Shown: positions 7,672 through 16,616 of the stretch, one piece after another
How the letters are laid out: the number at the start of each line of letters is the position of its first letter
How positions within the stretch are numbered: position 1 is the stretch's first letter
From: Ketobacter alkanivorans
GTDB taxonomy: Bacteria > Pseudomonadota > Gammaproteobacteria > Pseudomonadales > Ketobacteraceae
DNA: 64,000 nucleotides
Direction of reading: 5' to 3'
NCBI RefSeq assembly: GCF_002863865.1
Contig: NZ_CP022684.1
Location: forward strand, 4,655,990-4,719,989
Notes under the pieces: model-generated
Databases searched by the model: none
What the model was told of the DNA's origin: nothing
Seen by the model: only the letters and a program-made list of their open reading frames with translations
Program-made: the position numbers and the translations under genes

Positions 7672-9438
7672 ATGCGAAGCCATTACTGTGGCCATCTTAA
7701 CGAATCTCACATTGACCAAACCGTAACGCTCTGTGGTTGGGTTCACCGCCGCCGCGATCATGGTGGCGTTATTTTTCTGGATCTGCGTGATCGTGAGGGT
7801 ATTGCTCAGGTAGTGGTAGACCCGGACACGGAAGAAGCCTTTGCCAATGCCGACCGTGTGCGTAGTGAGTTTGTCATCCGTTTGACCGGCCGTGTGCGCA
7901 ACCGTCCGGAAGGCACCACCAATCCGGAAATGCCTACTGGCATGATCGAGGTGCTGGGAAAAGAGCTGGAAGTTCTGAATGCATCTGAAACCCCGCCTTT
8001 CCAGTTGGATGAGCATACTAATGTAGGCGAGGACGTGCGCCTCAAATACCGCTACATGGATCTGCGTCGCCCGGAAATTCAGAATCGACTGGCGTTTCGT
8101 TCCAAAGTGACCACGGCGATCCGTAATTATCTGGATGCAGAGGGCTTTCTTGATGTGGAAACCCCGATTCTGACGAAAGCCACGCCAGAAGGCGCCCGCG
8201 ACTATCTGGTGCCAAGCCGCACCCACCCCGGCAGTTTCTTTGCGCTGCCCCAGTCGCCACAGCTGTTCAAGCAGTTGCTGATGGTGTCTGGTATGGATCG
8301 ATATTATCAGATTGCCAAATGCTTTCGTGATGAAGATCTGCGGGCGGATCGCCAGCCCGAGTTCACTCAGATTGATATTGAAGCCTCTTTTATCAACGAA
8401 GAGGACATTATGGGCATCGCAGAAAACATGATTCGTGGCCTGTTCAAGGACATGATGGGTATTGAACTGCCCGAGTTTCCGCGCATGCCATATTCTGAAG
8501 CCATGTCCCGCTTTGGGAGCGACAAGCCCGATCTGCGTATTCCACTGGAGTTGGTGGACGTCAATGATCTGATGGCCCAAGTGGAATTCAAAGTATTCTC
8601 AGGCCCGGCGACCGACCCTAAAGGCCGCGTCTGTGCGCTGCGGGTGCCCGGTGGCGCCAAATTGAGCCGCAAAGAGATCGACGATTACACCAAGTATGTT
8701 GGCATTTACGGTGCGAAAGGCTTGGCCTGGATCAAGGTGAACGAGCTGGCCAAGGGCATAGAGGGCCTGCAGTCACCCATCGTGAAGAACATGACCAACG
8801 TAGTTATGGAAATGATGGAACGCCTGGGTGCCCAGGATGGTGACATTATTTTCTTTGGCGCAGGCAAAGCAACTACCGTGAACGAGTCCATAGGTGCTCT
8901 GCGTATCAAGCTGGGTCACGATTTGAACCTTGTAGAAGGCGAATGGGCACCACTGTGGGTCGTGGATTTCCCCATGTTCGAGCAGGATGACACTGGTCGC
9001 TGGAATGCCATCCACCATCCTTTCACCGCACCTTCCTGTGATCCTGCAATGCTGGAAAAGGATCCCGGTGCTGCGCTGTCCCGCGCATACGACATGGTGC
9101 TCAATGGCACAGAGTTGGGCGGCGGTTCTATTCGTATTCACGATCCAGATATGCAGCGTACCGTGTTCCGCGCCCTTAATATCGGGGATGAAGAAGCCAA
9201 TGACAAGTTTGGCTTCCTGCTGGATGCCTTGAAGTTCGGTTGCCCTCCGCACGGCGGTTTGGCATTCGGTCTGGATCGCTTGATCATGTTGATGACCGGT
9301 GCCAGCTCTATTCGTGACGTGATTGCGTTCCCTAAAACCCAAACAGCAGCCTGCGTGATGACGGCAGCACCGTCCACCGTTGATCCCAAGCAGCTGCGGG
9401 AAGTAGGTATCCGCATTCGCCAGGCGGATGAAAAGTAA
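7672..9438 (+). CDS. aspS: Aspartyl-tRNA synthetase
   Basis: 588 residues, matching the bacterial-type enzyme, which carries an extra GAD domain. In order: OB-fold anticodon-binding domain (about 1-110, including TLCGWVHRRRDHGGVIF), class II catalytic core with motif 2 FRDEDLRADRQPEFTQIDIE, inserted GAD domain (about 290-420) and motif 3 GLAFGLDRLIMLMTG near the C-terminus. It attaches aspartate to tRNA-Asp. The start ATG follows a weak ribosome-binding site, but the N-terminus MRSHYCGHLNESHIDQTV matches the family. Confidence 0.98.
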   Translation: MRSHYCGHLNESHIDQTVTLCGWVHRRRDHGGVIFLDLRDREGIAQVVVDPDTEEAFANADRVRSEFVIRLTGRVRNRPEGTTNPEMPTGMIEVLGKELEVLNASETPPFQLDEHTNVGEDVRLKYRYMDLRRPEIQNRLAFRSKVTTAIRNYLDAEGFLDVETPILTKATPEGARDYLVPSRTHPGSFFALPQSPQLFKQLLMVSGMDRYYQIAKCFRDEDLRADRQPEFTQIDIEASFINEEDIMGIAENMIRGLFKDMMGIELPEFPRMPYSEAMSRFGSDKPDLRIPLELVDVNDLMAQVEFKVFSGPATDPKGRVCALRVPGGAKLSRKEIDDYTKYVGIYGAKGLAWIKVNELAKGIEGLQSPIVKNMTNVVMEMMERLGAQDGDIIFFGAGKATTVNESIGALRIKLGHDLNLVEGEWAPLWVVDFPMFEQDDTGRWNAIHHPFTAPSCDPAMLEKDPGAALSRAYDMVLNGTELGGGSIRIHDPDMQRTVFRALNIGDEEANDKFGFLLDALKFGCPPHGGLAFGLDRLIMLMTGASSIRDVIAFPKTQTAACVMTAAPSTVDPKQLREVGIRIRQADEK

Positions 9439-9474
9439 CACCGTGACAGAATAGTGTAGAAAAAGGAGCAGTAA

Positions 9475-10221
9475 ATGGCCGGTCACAGCAAATGGGCCAA
9501 TATAAAGCACCGAAAAGCGGCTCAGGATGCCAAGCGGGGTAAAATATTCACCCGCTTGATTCGCGAAATTACGATTGCGGCCCGCGCAGGAGGGGCGCCT
9601 GAGGATAACCCCCGTCTGCGCCTGGCGATGGATAAAGCCCTCGCAGCCAACATGACCAAGGACACCATCGAGCGCGCCATTAAACGCGGTGCTGGTGGTG
9701 AGGATGGCACCCAGTTGGACGAGCTGACCTATGAAGGTTATGGCGTTGGCGGTGTGGCAGTGATTGTGGAAACCATGACCGATAACCGCAATCGAACGGC
9801 CGGTGAGGTGCGTCACGCCTTCAGTAAGCACGGTGGCAATTTAGGTACGGATGGCTCAGTGGCCTATCTGTTCAGCAAGCGGGGAGAGATTGGCTTCGAT
9901 CCTGGCGCAGATGAAGACGCCATCATGGAGGCTGCATTGGAGGCGGGTGCCGAAGACGTGGTTTCCCATACCGATGGCAGCATTGAAGTCATAACCGCCT
10001 GGGAAGACCTGGGTAAGGTTAAATCGGCTCTGGATGCCGCTGGTCTTCAATCGGCCAGTGCAGAACTTAACATGGCGGCCTCGGTCCAGGTGGATATGGA
10101 TGTGGAGACCGCCACTACCGTTCTTAAAATGATTGACATGTTGGAAGAGCTGGATGATGTGCAGAATGTATTTACCAACGCCAACTTCACGCAAGAGCTG
10201 ATGGAGCAGATGGATTCATAA
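9475..10221 (+). CDS. yebC: YebC/PmpR-family protein
   Basis: 248 residues of the YebC family, beginning MAGHSKWANIKHRKAAQDAK, the family signature. Members were long annotated as transcriptional regulators (PmpR in Pseudomonas); later work links some homologues to translation at difficult sequences. AAAAGGAG lies eight bases before the ATG. It sits between aspS and ruvC as in many relatives and is likely co-transcribed with aspS. The length and N-terminal signature make the family certain, the molecular role less so. Confidence 0.95.
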   Translation: MAGHSKWANIKHRKAAQDAKRGKIFTRLIREITIAARAGGAPEDNPRLRLAMDKALAANMTKDTIERAIKRGAGGEDGTQLDELTYEGYGVGGVAVIVETMTDNRNRTAGEVRHAFSKHGGNLGTDGSVAYLFSKRGEIGFDPGADEDAIMEAALEAGAEDVVSHTDGSIEVITAWEDLGKVKSALDAAGLQSASAELNMAASVQVDMDVETATTVLKMIDMLEELDDVQNVFTNANFTQELMEQMDS

Positions 10222-10373
10222 GTCCGCAATCATGGTTGTTTTGCGTTAAACATCCTGCAGTATCCAACAAACCTGTTGGTACTATTTCATAACCCTTTCT
10301 AGGCACCCTTAGTACACTGAACCTAATCGCGGGCACCCTATAACTTCGCGAGAAAGCCGAAGAGGAGGTCAAC

Positions 10374-10556
10374 ATGAACGCTGTAAATATGCTCATACTA
10401 GCTTTGATAGCCAGCTTGGCGGCAACCGTATTTATGGTGCTGCTGTCAGATCAGTATCTGCAGATCATGTCAGATCACGGATTATTCTTCATTTTCGCTA
10501 TTGGATTTATCGGACTCGTGGGTGCTCGCGAGAAAACGCCGGAAACAGAGGCGTAA
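10374..10556 (+). CDS. Small membrane protein, unknown function
   Basis: A 60-residue frame with a strong ribosome-binding site (GAGGAGG six to eight bases before the ATG) and its own terminator right after the stop, which makes it a convincing gene. Two hydrophobic segments (about residues 4-24 and 36-50) suggest a small inner-membrane protein, with the charged tail REKTPETEA at the C-terminus. I do not recognise the family. A possible -10 box TATAAC lies at 10339-10344, without a clear -35 box. It interrupts the usual yebC-ruvC adjacency. Confidence 0.75.
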   Translation: MNAVNMLILALIASLAATVFMVLLSDQYLQIMSDHGLFFIFAIGFIGLVGAREKTPETEA

Positions 10557-10564
10557 CCCCCCTG

Positions 10565-10597
10565 GGCGGCACCCACCCCCGGTGCCGCCTTTTTTTC
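10565..10597 (+). terminator. Rho-independent terminator after the small membrane gene
   Basis: A 9-bp GC-rich stem (GGCGGCACC at 10565-10573, GGTGCCGCC at 10581-10589) is followed by an eight-base T tract. It isolates the small gene from ruvC. Confidence 0.93.
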
Positions 10598-10690
10598 TAA
10601 ACTTATGAAATTAGTAGAAATTAAGGTCGACTAGCCTGCCAGTACTGCTAGACTAACCCACAATAATCGAAACGTGGGAACTCCATCTCC

Positions 10691-11215
10691 ATGGCCATTG
10701 TGCTGGGCATTGATCCGGGCTCCAGAGTGACTGGATACGGTGTTATCGCCGCAGAAGGCTCCAAGCTTACCTACATCGACAGCGGCTGCATTCGAACCGT
10801 CGCGGCCGAGAATCTCAGTGAAAAACTGGATATTATTTACCGTGGTATTAATGAGGTGATTCACCTGCATTGCCCTCAGGAAGTGGGTATTGAGCAGGTG
10901 TTTATGGCGCGCAATGCCGACTCCGCCCTCAAACTGGGTCAGGCCCGCGGTGCCGCAATCGTGGCCTGCACGTTTAACCGTGTTCCTGTGTTTGAATATT
11001 CAGCTCGCCAGGTGAAGCAATCTGTCGTGGGCACCGGTGCCGCCGAAAAGGTACAGGTGCAGTCCATGATTTGCCGATTGCTCGGGCTGGAGCGCGCACC
11101 CCAGGCGGATGCAGCTGACGCGCTCGGGGTTGCCATCTGTCACACTCACATGACTCAGGGTATGATTCGCATGGCGGGTGCCAGAAAAGTGCGAAGAGGC
11201 CGTTTGCGGCGCTGA
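10691..11215 (+). CDS. ruvC: Holliday junction endonuclease RuvC
   Basis: 174 residues. RuvC cuts Holliday junctions symmetrically during recombination and fork repair. The four catalytic acids are visible: D8 (LGIDPGSRVTGYG), E68 (GIEQVFMARN), D140 and D143 (PQADAADALG). The length is normal. It opens a closely packed run with ruvA (19-base gap) and ruvB, so the whole RuvABC resolvasome is encoded together. Confidence 0.98.
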   Translation: MAIVLGIDPGSRVTGYGVIAAEGSKLTYIDSGCIRTVAAENLSEKLDIIYRGINEVIHLHCPQEVGIEQVFMARNADSALKLGQARGAAIVACTFNRVPVFEYSARQVKQSVVGTGAAEKVQVQSMICRLLGLERAPQADAADALGVAICHTHMTQGMIRMAGARKVRRGRLRR

Positions 11216-11234
11216 AGAGACTGACTGAAGAACT

Positions 11235-11843
11235 ATGATAGGAAGAATAAAAGGCATCATCATTGAGAAGCAGGCACCGGTGCTGCTGGTGGACGTGGGG
11301 GGAGTGGGCTACGAAGTAGAAGCCCCAATGACCACTTTTTACCGCATTCCCGAGGTGGGGAAAGAAGTAATTCTGCACACGCATTTTGTCGTGCGGGAAG
11401 ACGCCCAGCTTTTATACGGCTTCTTTGACAAGGATGAGCGCGAACTGTTTCGATTGCTGATTAAGGTAAACGGAGTCGGCCCAAAAATGGCGCTGGCTAT
11501 CCTTTCCGGCATGGAAGGAGCAGAATTCGTGCGCTGTGTTCAGGATCATGACACCAATACTCTGGTAAAATTGCCCGGCGTTGGCAAGAAGACAGCCGAG
11601 CGCCTTGTGATCGAAATGCAGGATCGAGTAAAGGCCTTCAATCACTGGGAGCCGCAGCCTGAGCTAACTCCGGTGGCCAATCAGCAGCGCAGCGCACGGG
11701 CAGAAATTAACGACGCAGAAAGCGCTTTGATTGCGTTGGGCTACAAGCCTACCGAGGCCGCCAAAGCCATTGCCGCCATTGATGGAGAAGGCCTGAAAAG
11801 CGAGGAAATCATCCGTCAGGCGCTCAAGCGCATGGTTAACTGA
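11235..11843 (+). CDS. ruvA: Holliday junction DNA helicase subunit RuvA
   Basis: 202 residues. RuvA binds the four-way junction as a tetramer and loads the RuvB motors. An N-terminal OB domain (MIGRIKGIIIEK...), two helix-hairpin-helix motifs (LIKVNGVGPKMALAIL and LVKLPGVGKKTAERLVIEM) and the C-terminal three-helix RuvB-binding domain (ALIALGYKPTEAAKAI) are all present. It sits between ruvC and ruvB in the expected order. Confidence 0.98.
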   Translation: MIGRIKGIIIEKQAPVLLVDVGGVGYEVEAPMTTFYRIPEVGKEVILHTHFVVREDAQLLYGFFDKDERELFRLLIKVNGVGPKMALAILSGMEGAEFVRCVQDHDTNTLVKLPGVGKKTAERLVIEMQDRVKAFNHWEPQPELTPVANQQRSARAEINDAESALIALGYKPTEAAKAIAAIDGEGLKSEEIIRQALKRMVN

Positions 11844-11865
11844 ATAACACCAAAACGAAGCCATT

Positions 11866-12906
11866 ATGATCGAATCTGATCGTTTAATATCACCACAGAC
11901 CAATAAAGAAGACGCCCACGACCGTGCCATACGGCCCACAACCCTGGCTGATTACACTGGGCAGGAAGCCGTGCGTGAGCAGATGGATATCTTTATTTCT
12001 GCCGCTCGGGGGCGCAGTGAGGCGCTGGATCACACCCTGATCTTTGGCCCGCCCGGTTTGGGTAAAACCACATTGGCTAACATTATCGCCAATGAGATGG
12101 GCGGCAGTCTGAAGAGCACCTCTGGTCCGGTACTGGAAAAAGCCGGTGATTTGGCCGCGCTGCTTACCAATTTGGAGGAGGGTGATGTTCTGTTTGTGGA
12201 TGAAATCCACCGCCTGAGCCCGATGGTAGAAGAGATCCTCTACCCGGCGATGGAAGACTATCAGTTGGACATCATGATTGGTGAAGGCCCAGCGGCCCGA
12301 TCCATTAAAATCGATTTGCCGCCGTTTACCCTGGTGGGTGCTACTACCCGAGCCGGGCTGCTGACATCACCGCTGCGGGATCGTTTTGGCATCGTGCAGC
12401 GGCTCGAATTCTATTCGGTTGAGGAGCTGTCCCGCATTGTTACTCGTTCCGCCCATATATTAGGAGTCGAGATGGAGCCTGCTGGTGCCGTTGAGGTGGC
12501 TAAACGCAGTCGTGGCACGCCTCGGATAGCCAACCGTCTGTTGCGCCGGGTGCGTGATTTTGCAGAGGTGAAAGGTGATGGCCATGTGACTGTTGATGTG
12601 GCGTCGCGGGCTCTGGATATGCTTAAGGTGGATTCTCACGGCTTTGATACCATGGATCGCCGCCTGTTACTGACCATTATGGAAAAATTCGATGGCGGCC
12701 CGGTTGGGCTTGAAAGTCTGGCTGCAGCCATCAGCGAGGAATCGGGAACCCTGGAAGACGTAATCGAACCCTACCTTATTCAGCAGGGCTTTATGATGCG
12801 TACACCCCGCGGCCGCGTGGCCACTCGTACGGCCTATCAGCATTTTGGTCTTAACCCGCCCCGGGAAAGCTCATCACCGACGTCGGATCTTTTCAGTAAT
12901 GAGTGA
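11866..12906 (+). CDS. ruvB: Holliday junction DNA helicase subunit RuvB
   Basis: 346 residues of an AAA+ ATPase that drives branch migration. Walker A is GPPGLGKTT (61-69), Walker B ends in the DEIHR motif, sensor 1 is GATTRAG, and a C-terminal winged helix carries TPRGRVAT. The stop overlaps the start of ybgC by 8 bp, so translation of the repair genes is coupled to the Tol operon. Confidence 0.98.
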   Translation: MIESDRLISPQTNKEDAHDRAIRPTTLADYTGQEAVREQMDIFISAARGRSEALDHTLIFGPPGLGKTTLANIIANEMGGSLKSTSGPVLEKAGDLAALLTNLEEGDVLFVDEIHRLSPMVEEILYPAMEDYQLDIMIGEGPAARSIKIDLPPFTLVGATTRAGLLTSPLRDRFGIVQRLEFYSVEELSRIVTRSAHILGVEMEPAGAVEVAKRSRGTPRIANRLLRRVRDFAEVKGDGHVTVDVASRALDMLKVDSHGFDTMDRRLLLTIMEKFDGGPVGLESLAAAISEESGTLEDVIEPYLIQQGFMMRTPRGRVATRTAYQHFGLNPPRESSSPTSDLFSNE

Positions 12907-13303
12907 ATTTTTCATCCGCATTCGGGTCTATTTGGAAGACACCGACGCCGGTGGTATTGTGTACTACGTCAATTACCTGAAATTTATGGAGCGCGCTCGT
13001 ACCGAGTTATTGCGCAGCCTGGGCTCCGAGTTCAGTGAGCTATACAGCAAGCGGTTGCAGTTTGTGGTACACAGCCTTGAGGCTCAATACCGGAAACCAG
13101 CCCAGGCTGATGACGAGTTAATCATCACCGCCCATGTTGAAAAAATTGCCCGCACCTATATTCTCTTCGCGCAGCAGGTACGCAGAGGGGAAGAGTTAAT
13201 GTGTGAAGCGAAAATAAAAGTCGCCTGTGTGGATGCCGACAAGCTCAAACCCGCACCCATACCTGAACAATTGCAACAACAATTTGCCGCCGTTACGGCC
13301 TGA
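12899..13303 (+). CDS. ybgC: Acyl-CoA thioesterase YbgC (Tol-Pal associated)
   Basis: 134 residues of the hot-dog 4-hydroxybenzoyl-CoA thioesterase family, with the signature DTDAGGIVYYVNYLKFMERA. YbgC hydrolyses short acyl-CoA or acyl-ACP esters and is consistently the first gene of the tol operon. The ATG at 12899 lies inside the end of ruvB; the longer frame from 12845 is only overlap with ruvB and is rejected. tolQ follows after 17 bases. Confidence 0.93.
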   Translation: MSEFFIRIRVYLEDTDAGGIVYYVNYLKFMERARTELLRSLGSEFSELYSKRLQFVVHSLEAQYRKPAQADDELIITAHVEKIARTYILFAQQVRRGEELMCEAKIKVACVDADKLKPAPIPEQLQQQFAAVTA

Positions 13304-13320
13304 ATAGGAGAGCACCGCTC

Positions 13321-14013
13321 GTGGAATCAATGTCCGTTGTCAGCCTGATCATCAACGCTTCAATCGTCGTGCAGTTGGTCATGCTAATCCTGTTCACCCT
13401 GTCCATGATTTCCTGGTACATGATCTGGCAGCGTCAGACAGTCTTGTCCAAAACCACCAAGGCACTGCAAAACTTTGAAGAGCGCTTCTGGTCGGGCATG
13501 GATCTTAGCCGCCTGTTCGTGCAAGTGAACACCGAGCCCAATCATTTCAGCGGTGAGGAGAATATCTTTCGCGCCGGTTTTAAGGAGTTTGCGCGCTTAC
13601 GCAAAGGTGGTGGCAGCGAAGCCGAAGCCGTCATGGAGGGAACTGAGCGTGCCATGCGCGTAGCGTTGCTGCGTGAGCAGGAAAAGCTCGAGCTTCATCT
13701 GTCGTTCCTGGCGACTGTCGGTTCCACCAGCCCCTATATCGGACTGTTCGGTACTGTTTGGGGCATCATGCATTCCTTTTTGGCGTTGGCCAATCAAACG
13801 CAGGCGACGTTATCGGTGGTGGCACCGGGCATTGCCGAAGCGCTGATAGCCACTGCAATCGGGTTGTTTGCCGCCATCCCGGCCGTTATCAGCTACAACC
13901 GGTTTTCATCGGTTGTTGATCACCTGTTACATAACTATGAAACGTTCATGGATGAGTTTTCCAGCATCCTGCACCGTAAAGCCCACGCCAGCGAAGCAGA
14001 GGCCAAAGCCTGA
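13321..14013 (+). CDS. tolQ: Tol-Pal system proton channel subunit TolQ
   Basis: 230 residues of the MotA/TolQ/ExbB family. Three transmembrane segments are visible (about 10-35, 130-160 and 165-195), with the conserved SPYIGLFGTVWGIMH and VAPGIAEALIATAIGLFAAI. With TolR it converts proton motive force into TolA movement. GTG at 13321 is preferred because AGGAG lies about nine bases upstream; an ATG at 13330 is too far from it. Confidence 0.97.
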   Translation: MESMSVVSLIINASIVVQLVMLILFTLSMISWYMIWQRQTVLSKTTKALQNFEERFWSGMDLSRLFVQVNTEPNHFSGEENIFRAGFKEFARLRKGGGSEAEAVMEGTERAMRVALLREQEKLELHLSFLATVGSTSPYIGLFGTVWGIMHSFLALANQTQATLSVVAPGIAEALIATAIGLFAAIPAVISYNRFSSVVDHLLHNYETFMDEFSSILHRKAHASEAEAKA

Positions 14014-14028
14014 GGGCGGTAGAACTCT

Positions 14029-14466
14029 ATGTCGCAGAAACGAACCACAGTAAGACGTAAACCTCTTTCTGAAATCAACGTCGTACCCTACATTGACGTC
14101 ATGCTGGTGTTGCTGGTGGTGTTCATGATCACCGCACCCATGATGACCTCGGGCGTGAAAGTGGACTTGCCGGATGCCAACGCCGAACCCCTGGTGCTGC
14201 CCAAAGATCAGCAATATGTCATCGTTTCGGTGGATCACAATGGTCAGTACTTCGTCAGCAGTGCCGATGACAAGCAAACCCCCAAAGCGCTACCGGACAT
14301 TGTAAAATCGGTAGCGGCCCTGAAGCAGGCCAAACCCGATACTCCTGTGCTTATGGAAGGAGATGAGCGGGTAGCCTATGGCTTGGTGATGCGCATGATG
14401 ATCGCCCTGCAGCAGGCTGGGGTGAATGATGTAGGGTTGGTCACCGAAAGCGGATCAGGGGAGTAG
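14029..14466 (+). CDS. tolR: Tol-Pal system subunit TolR
   Basis: 145 residues of the ExbD/TolR family, with one N-terminal transmembrane helix (about 20-40, INVVPYIDVMLVLLVVFMI) carrying the essential proton-path aspartate D24, and a periplasmic domain. It pairs with TolQ as the stator of the envelope motor. It lies 15 bases after tolQ and 3 bases before tolA. Confidence 0.96.
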   Translation: MSQKRTTVRRKPLSEINVVPYIDVMLVLLVVFMITAPMMTSGVKVDLPDANAEPLVLPKDQQYVIVSVDHNGQYFVSSADDKQTPKALPDIVKSVAALKQAKPDTPVLMEGDERVAYGLVMRMMIALQQAGVNDVGLVTESGSGE

Positions 14467-14469
14467 CCC

Positions 14470-15210
14470 TTGTCCTTCCCCGCTCTTGATCTTGCCTCGC
14501 TTATTAAGGCCATACTGGTGCATGTGCTGGTGGTGGCGCTGTTGTTTTTTAATTGGCCTGACAGTGCAGAAGTGATCGAGCTGAAACCGTTGCCCCAGCA
14601 TGTGACCGCTGTGGTAGTGGAGAAGCCCAAGCCCGATAAACCCAAGGCAGCGCCGAAACCTGCGCCCAAGCCTGCGGTCAAACCCAAACCTAAGCCAAAA
14701 CCACAAGAGAAGCCGAAACCCAAGCCGGTTCCCAAGCCAACGCCAAAACCCAAGCCGAAACCAGCACCGGCGCCTAAGCCAGCTGCCAAACCGGCAGAAA
14801 GCCCCAAGCCGTCCAGTGCGTTTAGCGATCTGTTGAAGCAGGAGATGGAGGCGCTGAAAGATGATGAGGTGGAACCGGTACAGGGCGTAACCGGTAGCGA
14901 AACCGCGCAGCAGCTTGATGAAATTCTGCAGTATAAGGCCATCATCCAGCAGACCATGAAGCGCTATTGGGCAAGGCCACCCAGCGCCCGTAACGATATG
15001 GTCGTTACTCTGGATATCAGCCTGTTGCCAGGTGGAGAAGTGAAAAATGTTACCATTGCCAAGTCCAGCGGCAGTGGTGCATTTGATAGCTCAGCTGTGC
15101 AGGCCGTACAGCGAGCGGGGCGTTTCAGCGTTCCGCCTGATCCGATTTTATTTGATAGGCATTTCCGCAATTTTAAGATGCGGTTCAAGCCTGGAGATCT
15201 ACGTTTTTAA
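14470..15210 (+). CDS. tolA: Tol-Pal energy-transducing protein TolA
   Basis: 246 residues. The start is TTG at 14470, with AGGGGAG upstream inside tolR's end. One transmembrane helix (about 12-28) anchors it. Residues of about 52-115 are a Lys/Pro/Ala stem built from repeated KP and PKP units, and a globular C-terminal domain (about 145-246) contacts TolB, Pal and colicins in the family. It is much shorter than the 421-residue E. coli protein, and its stem is proline-rich rather than the long Ala/Lys/Glu helix, so it looks TonB-like. Its position between tolR and tolB secures the call. Confidence 0.93.
   Translation: MSFPALDLASLIKAILVHVLVVALLFFNWPDSAEVIELKPLPQHVTAVVVEKPKPDKPKAAPKPAPKPAVKPKPKPKPQEKPKPKPVPKPTPKPKPKPAPAPKPAAKPAESPKPSSAFSDLLKQEMEALKDDEVEPVQGVTGSETAQQLDEILQYKAIIQQTMKRYWARPPSARNDMVVTLDISLLPGGEVKNVTIAKSSGSGAFDSSAVQAVQRAGRFSVPPDPILFDRHFRNFKMRFKPGDLRF
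14629..14812 (+). repeat. Lys-Pro codon repeat within tolA
   Basis: Imperfect short repeats of the codons for Lys-Pro, with Ala, Val, Gln, Glu and Thr interspersed, encode the extended stem of TolA. Codons AAA/AAG and CCA/CCC/CCG/CCT alternate, so selection is probably on the protein rather than on a DNA repeat. Confidence 0.85.
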
Positions 15211-15240
15211 CCGCGCCGCAAGGCAATCAAGAGAGAAGTT

Positions 15241-16536
15241 ATGAAATATATAATGGTCGTTTTGTGCTGGCTGACGCTGTTTTCGGCGAGTGCTCGTGCT
15301 GAGCTGATTATCGAAATCACCGAGGGCATCACCGATGCCACTTCCATCGCAATTGTACCCTTTGCGTGGAGCGGGCCTCGACTGAAAGAAGATGTGGCCT
15401 ACATCGTGTCTGCCGATTTGCACCGTTCTGGTCAGTTTGCACCGTTGGAACGCTCAAAAATGTTGAGTTTTCCCTCCCAAGAGAACCAAGTCTTTTTTCG
15501 TGATTGGCAATCCAAGACCAATGGCGCTGAATACCTGGTGATTGGCCGTATGAGTGGCACCAATGACGGCAAGTACCGTATCGACTATCAGCTTTTTGAT
15601 GTGTATCAGCAGCGCACGGTGAACAGGTGGTTTGCCACCGGCACCGACTTGCGTGCCATGGCCCACCATATCAGCGATGTGCTCTATCAGGAGCTGACGG
15701 GTATTCGTGGAGCCTTTTCCACCAGAATGGTGTACGTCACCATGGAATACCTCAACACCACCGGCAAACGCACTCAGCGCTATCGGCTTTATATCTCTGA
15801 TGTAGATGGTTATAACGATCAGATATTGATGGAGTCCAGTGAACCGATCCTGTCTCCCAGTTGGGCGCCGAATGGTCGGCATGTAACCTATGTGTCGTTC
15901 AAAAGTACGCGTCCGGCGATTTATATCATGGATACCAAAACTCGCCAGGAACAGAAAATAACCGGTTTCAGTGGTTTGAATGGTGCTCCCCGTTTTTCTC
16001 CCGACGGCCGCAGTATGGCAATGGTGCTCTCAAAAGATGGCAATCCCGAGATCTACACCATGGAGCTTCGTACCGGAAAACTTAAGCGAATTACTAACCA
16101 TTACGCTATTGACACGGAGCCAACTTGGGCGCCAGATGGACGAAGTCTCATTTTTACCTCAGAAAGAGGCGGTTCCCCACAAATATATCGACAATATCTT
16201 GATTCGGGAAAGGTTGAACGCTTAACATTCGATGGCAACTATAATGCGCGCCCGGCGCTGACTCCTGATGGACGATTCCTGGCAATGGTGCACCGTTCGA
16301 ATGGGATCTTTCACATTGCAGTGAAAGATTTGGTTCGGGGAACCTTCAACGTGCTGACGGAAACGGATCTCGATGAATCTCCCAGTATTGCACCAAATGC
16401 TAGCATGATCATCTACGCCACTATGGATAAGAATCGAGGGGTTTTGGCCGCCGTTTCGTTGGATGGCAGAGTGAAAGTGAAGCTGCCTTCACGGATCGGG
16501 GATGTGCGAGAACCTGCTTGGTCGCCATTTATGTAA
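15241..16536 (+). CDS. tolB: Tol-Pal periplasmic beta-propeller protein TolB
   Basis: 431 residues with a signal peptide cleaved after about residue 20 (SASARA/E). An N-terminal domain (to about 160) is followed by a six-bladed beta-propeller with repeated S-W-A/S-P-D/N-G-R blades (SPSWAPNGRHVTYVS, PRFSPDGRSMAMV, EPTWAPDGRSLIF). TolB binds Pal and the colicin/TolA system in the periplasm. Gene order tolA-tolB-pal is canonical. Confidence 0.98.
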   Translation: MKYIMVVLCWLTLFSASARAELIIEITEGITDATSIAIVPFAWSGPRLKEDVAYIVSADLHRSGQFAPLERSKMLSFPSQENQVFFRDWQSKTNGAEYLVIGRMSGTNDGKYRIDYQLFDVYQQRTVNRWFATGTDLRAMAHHISDVLYQELTGIRGAFSTRMVYVTMEYLNTTGKRTQRYRLYISDVDGYNDQILMESSEPILSPSWAPNGRHVTYVSFKSTRPAIYIMDTKTRQEQKITGFSGLNGAPRFSPDGRSMAMVLSKDGNPEIYTMELRTGKLKRITNHYAIDTEPTWAPDGRSLIFTSERGGSPQIYRQYLDSGKVERLTFDGNYNARPALTPDGRFLAMVHRSNGIFHIAVKDLVRGTFNVLTETDLDESPSIAPNASMIIYATMDKNRGVLAAVSLDGRVKVKLPSRIGDVREPAWSPFM

Positions 16537-16616
16537 AAAAAATGTTGCAAGCCTGTTTAAAAACTTTAAACGAACCACTAATATCTGCCAGGAGTTTCCA
16601 CTCTTAGGAGTTAAAT

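Noticed and set aside
7645..8580. 311-residue open frame on the minus strand
   Set aside because: It lies wholly opposite aspS, has no recognisable motif and is explained by the codon bias of aspS.
8773..9831. 352-residue open frame on the minus strand
   Set aside because: It spans the end of aspS and the start of yebC antisense, with His/Cys-rich non-protein-like composition.
14629..14812. Possible minisatellite or CRISPR-like repeat
   Set aside because: The units are irregular, short and codon-phased within tolA; there are no spacers of constant length.
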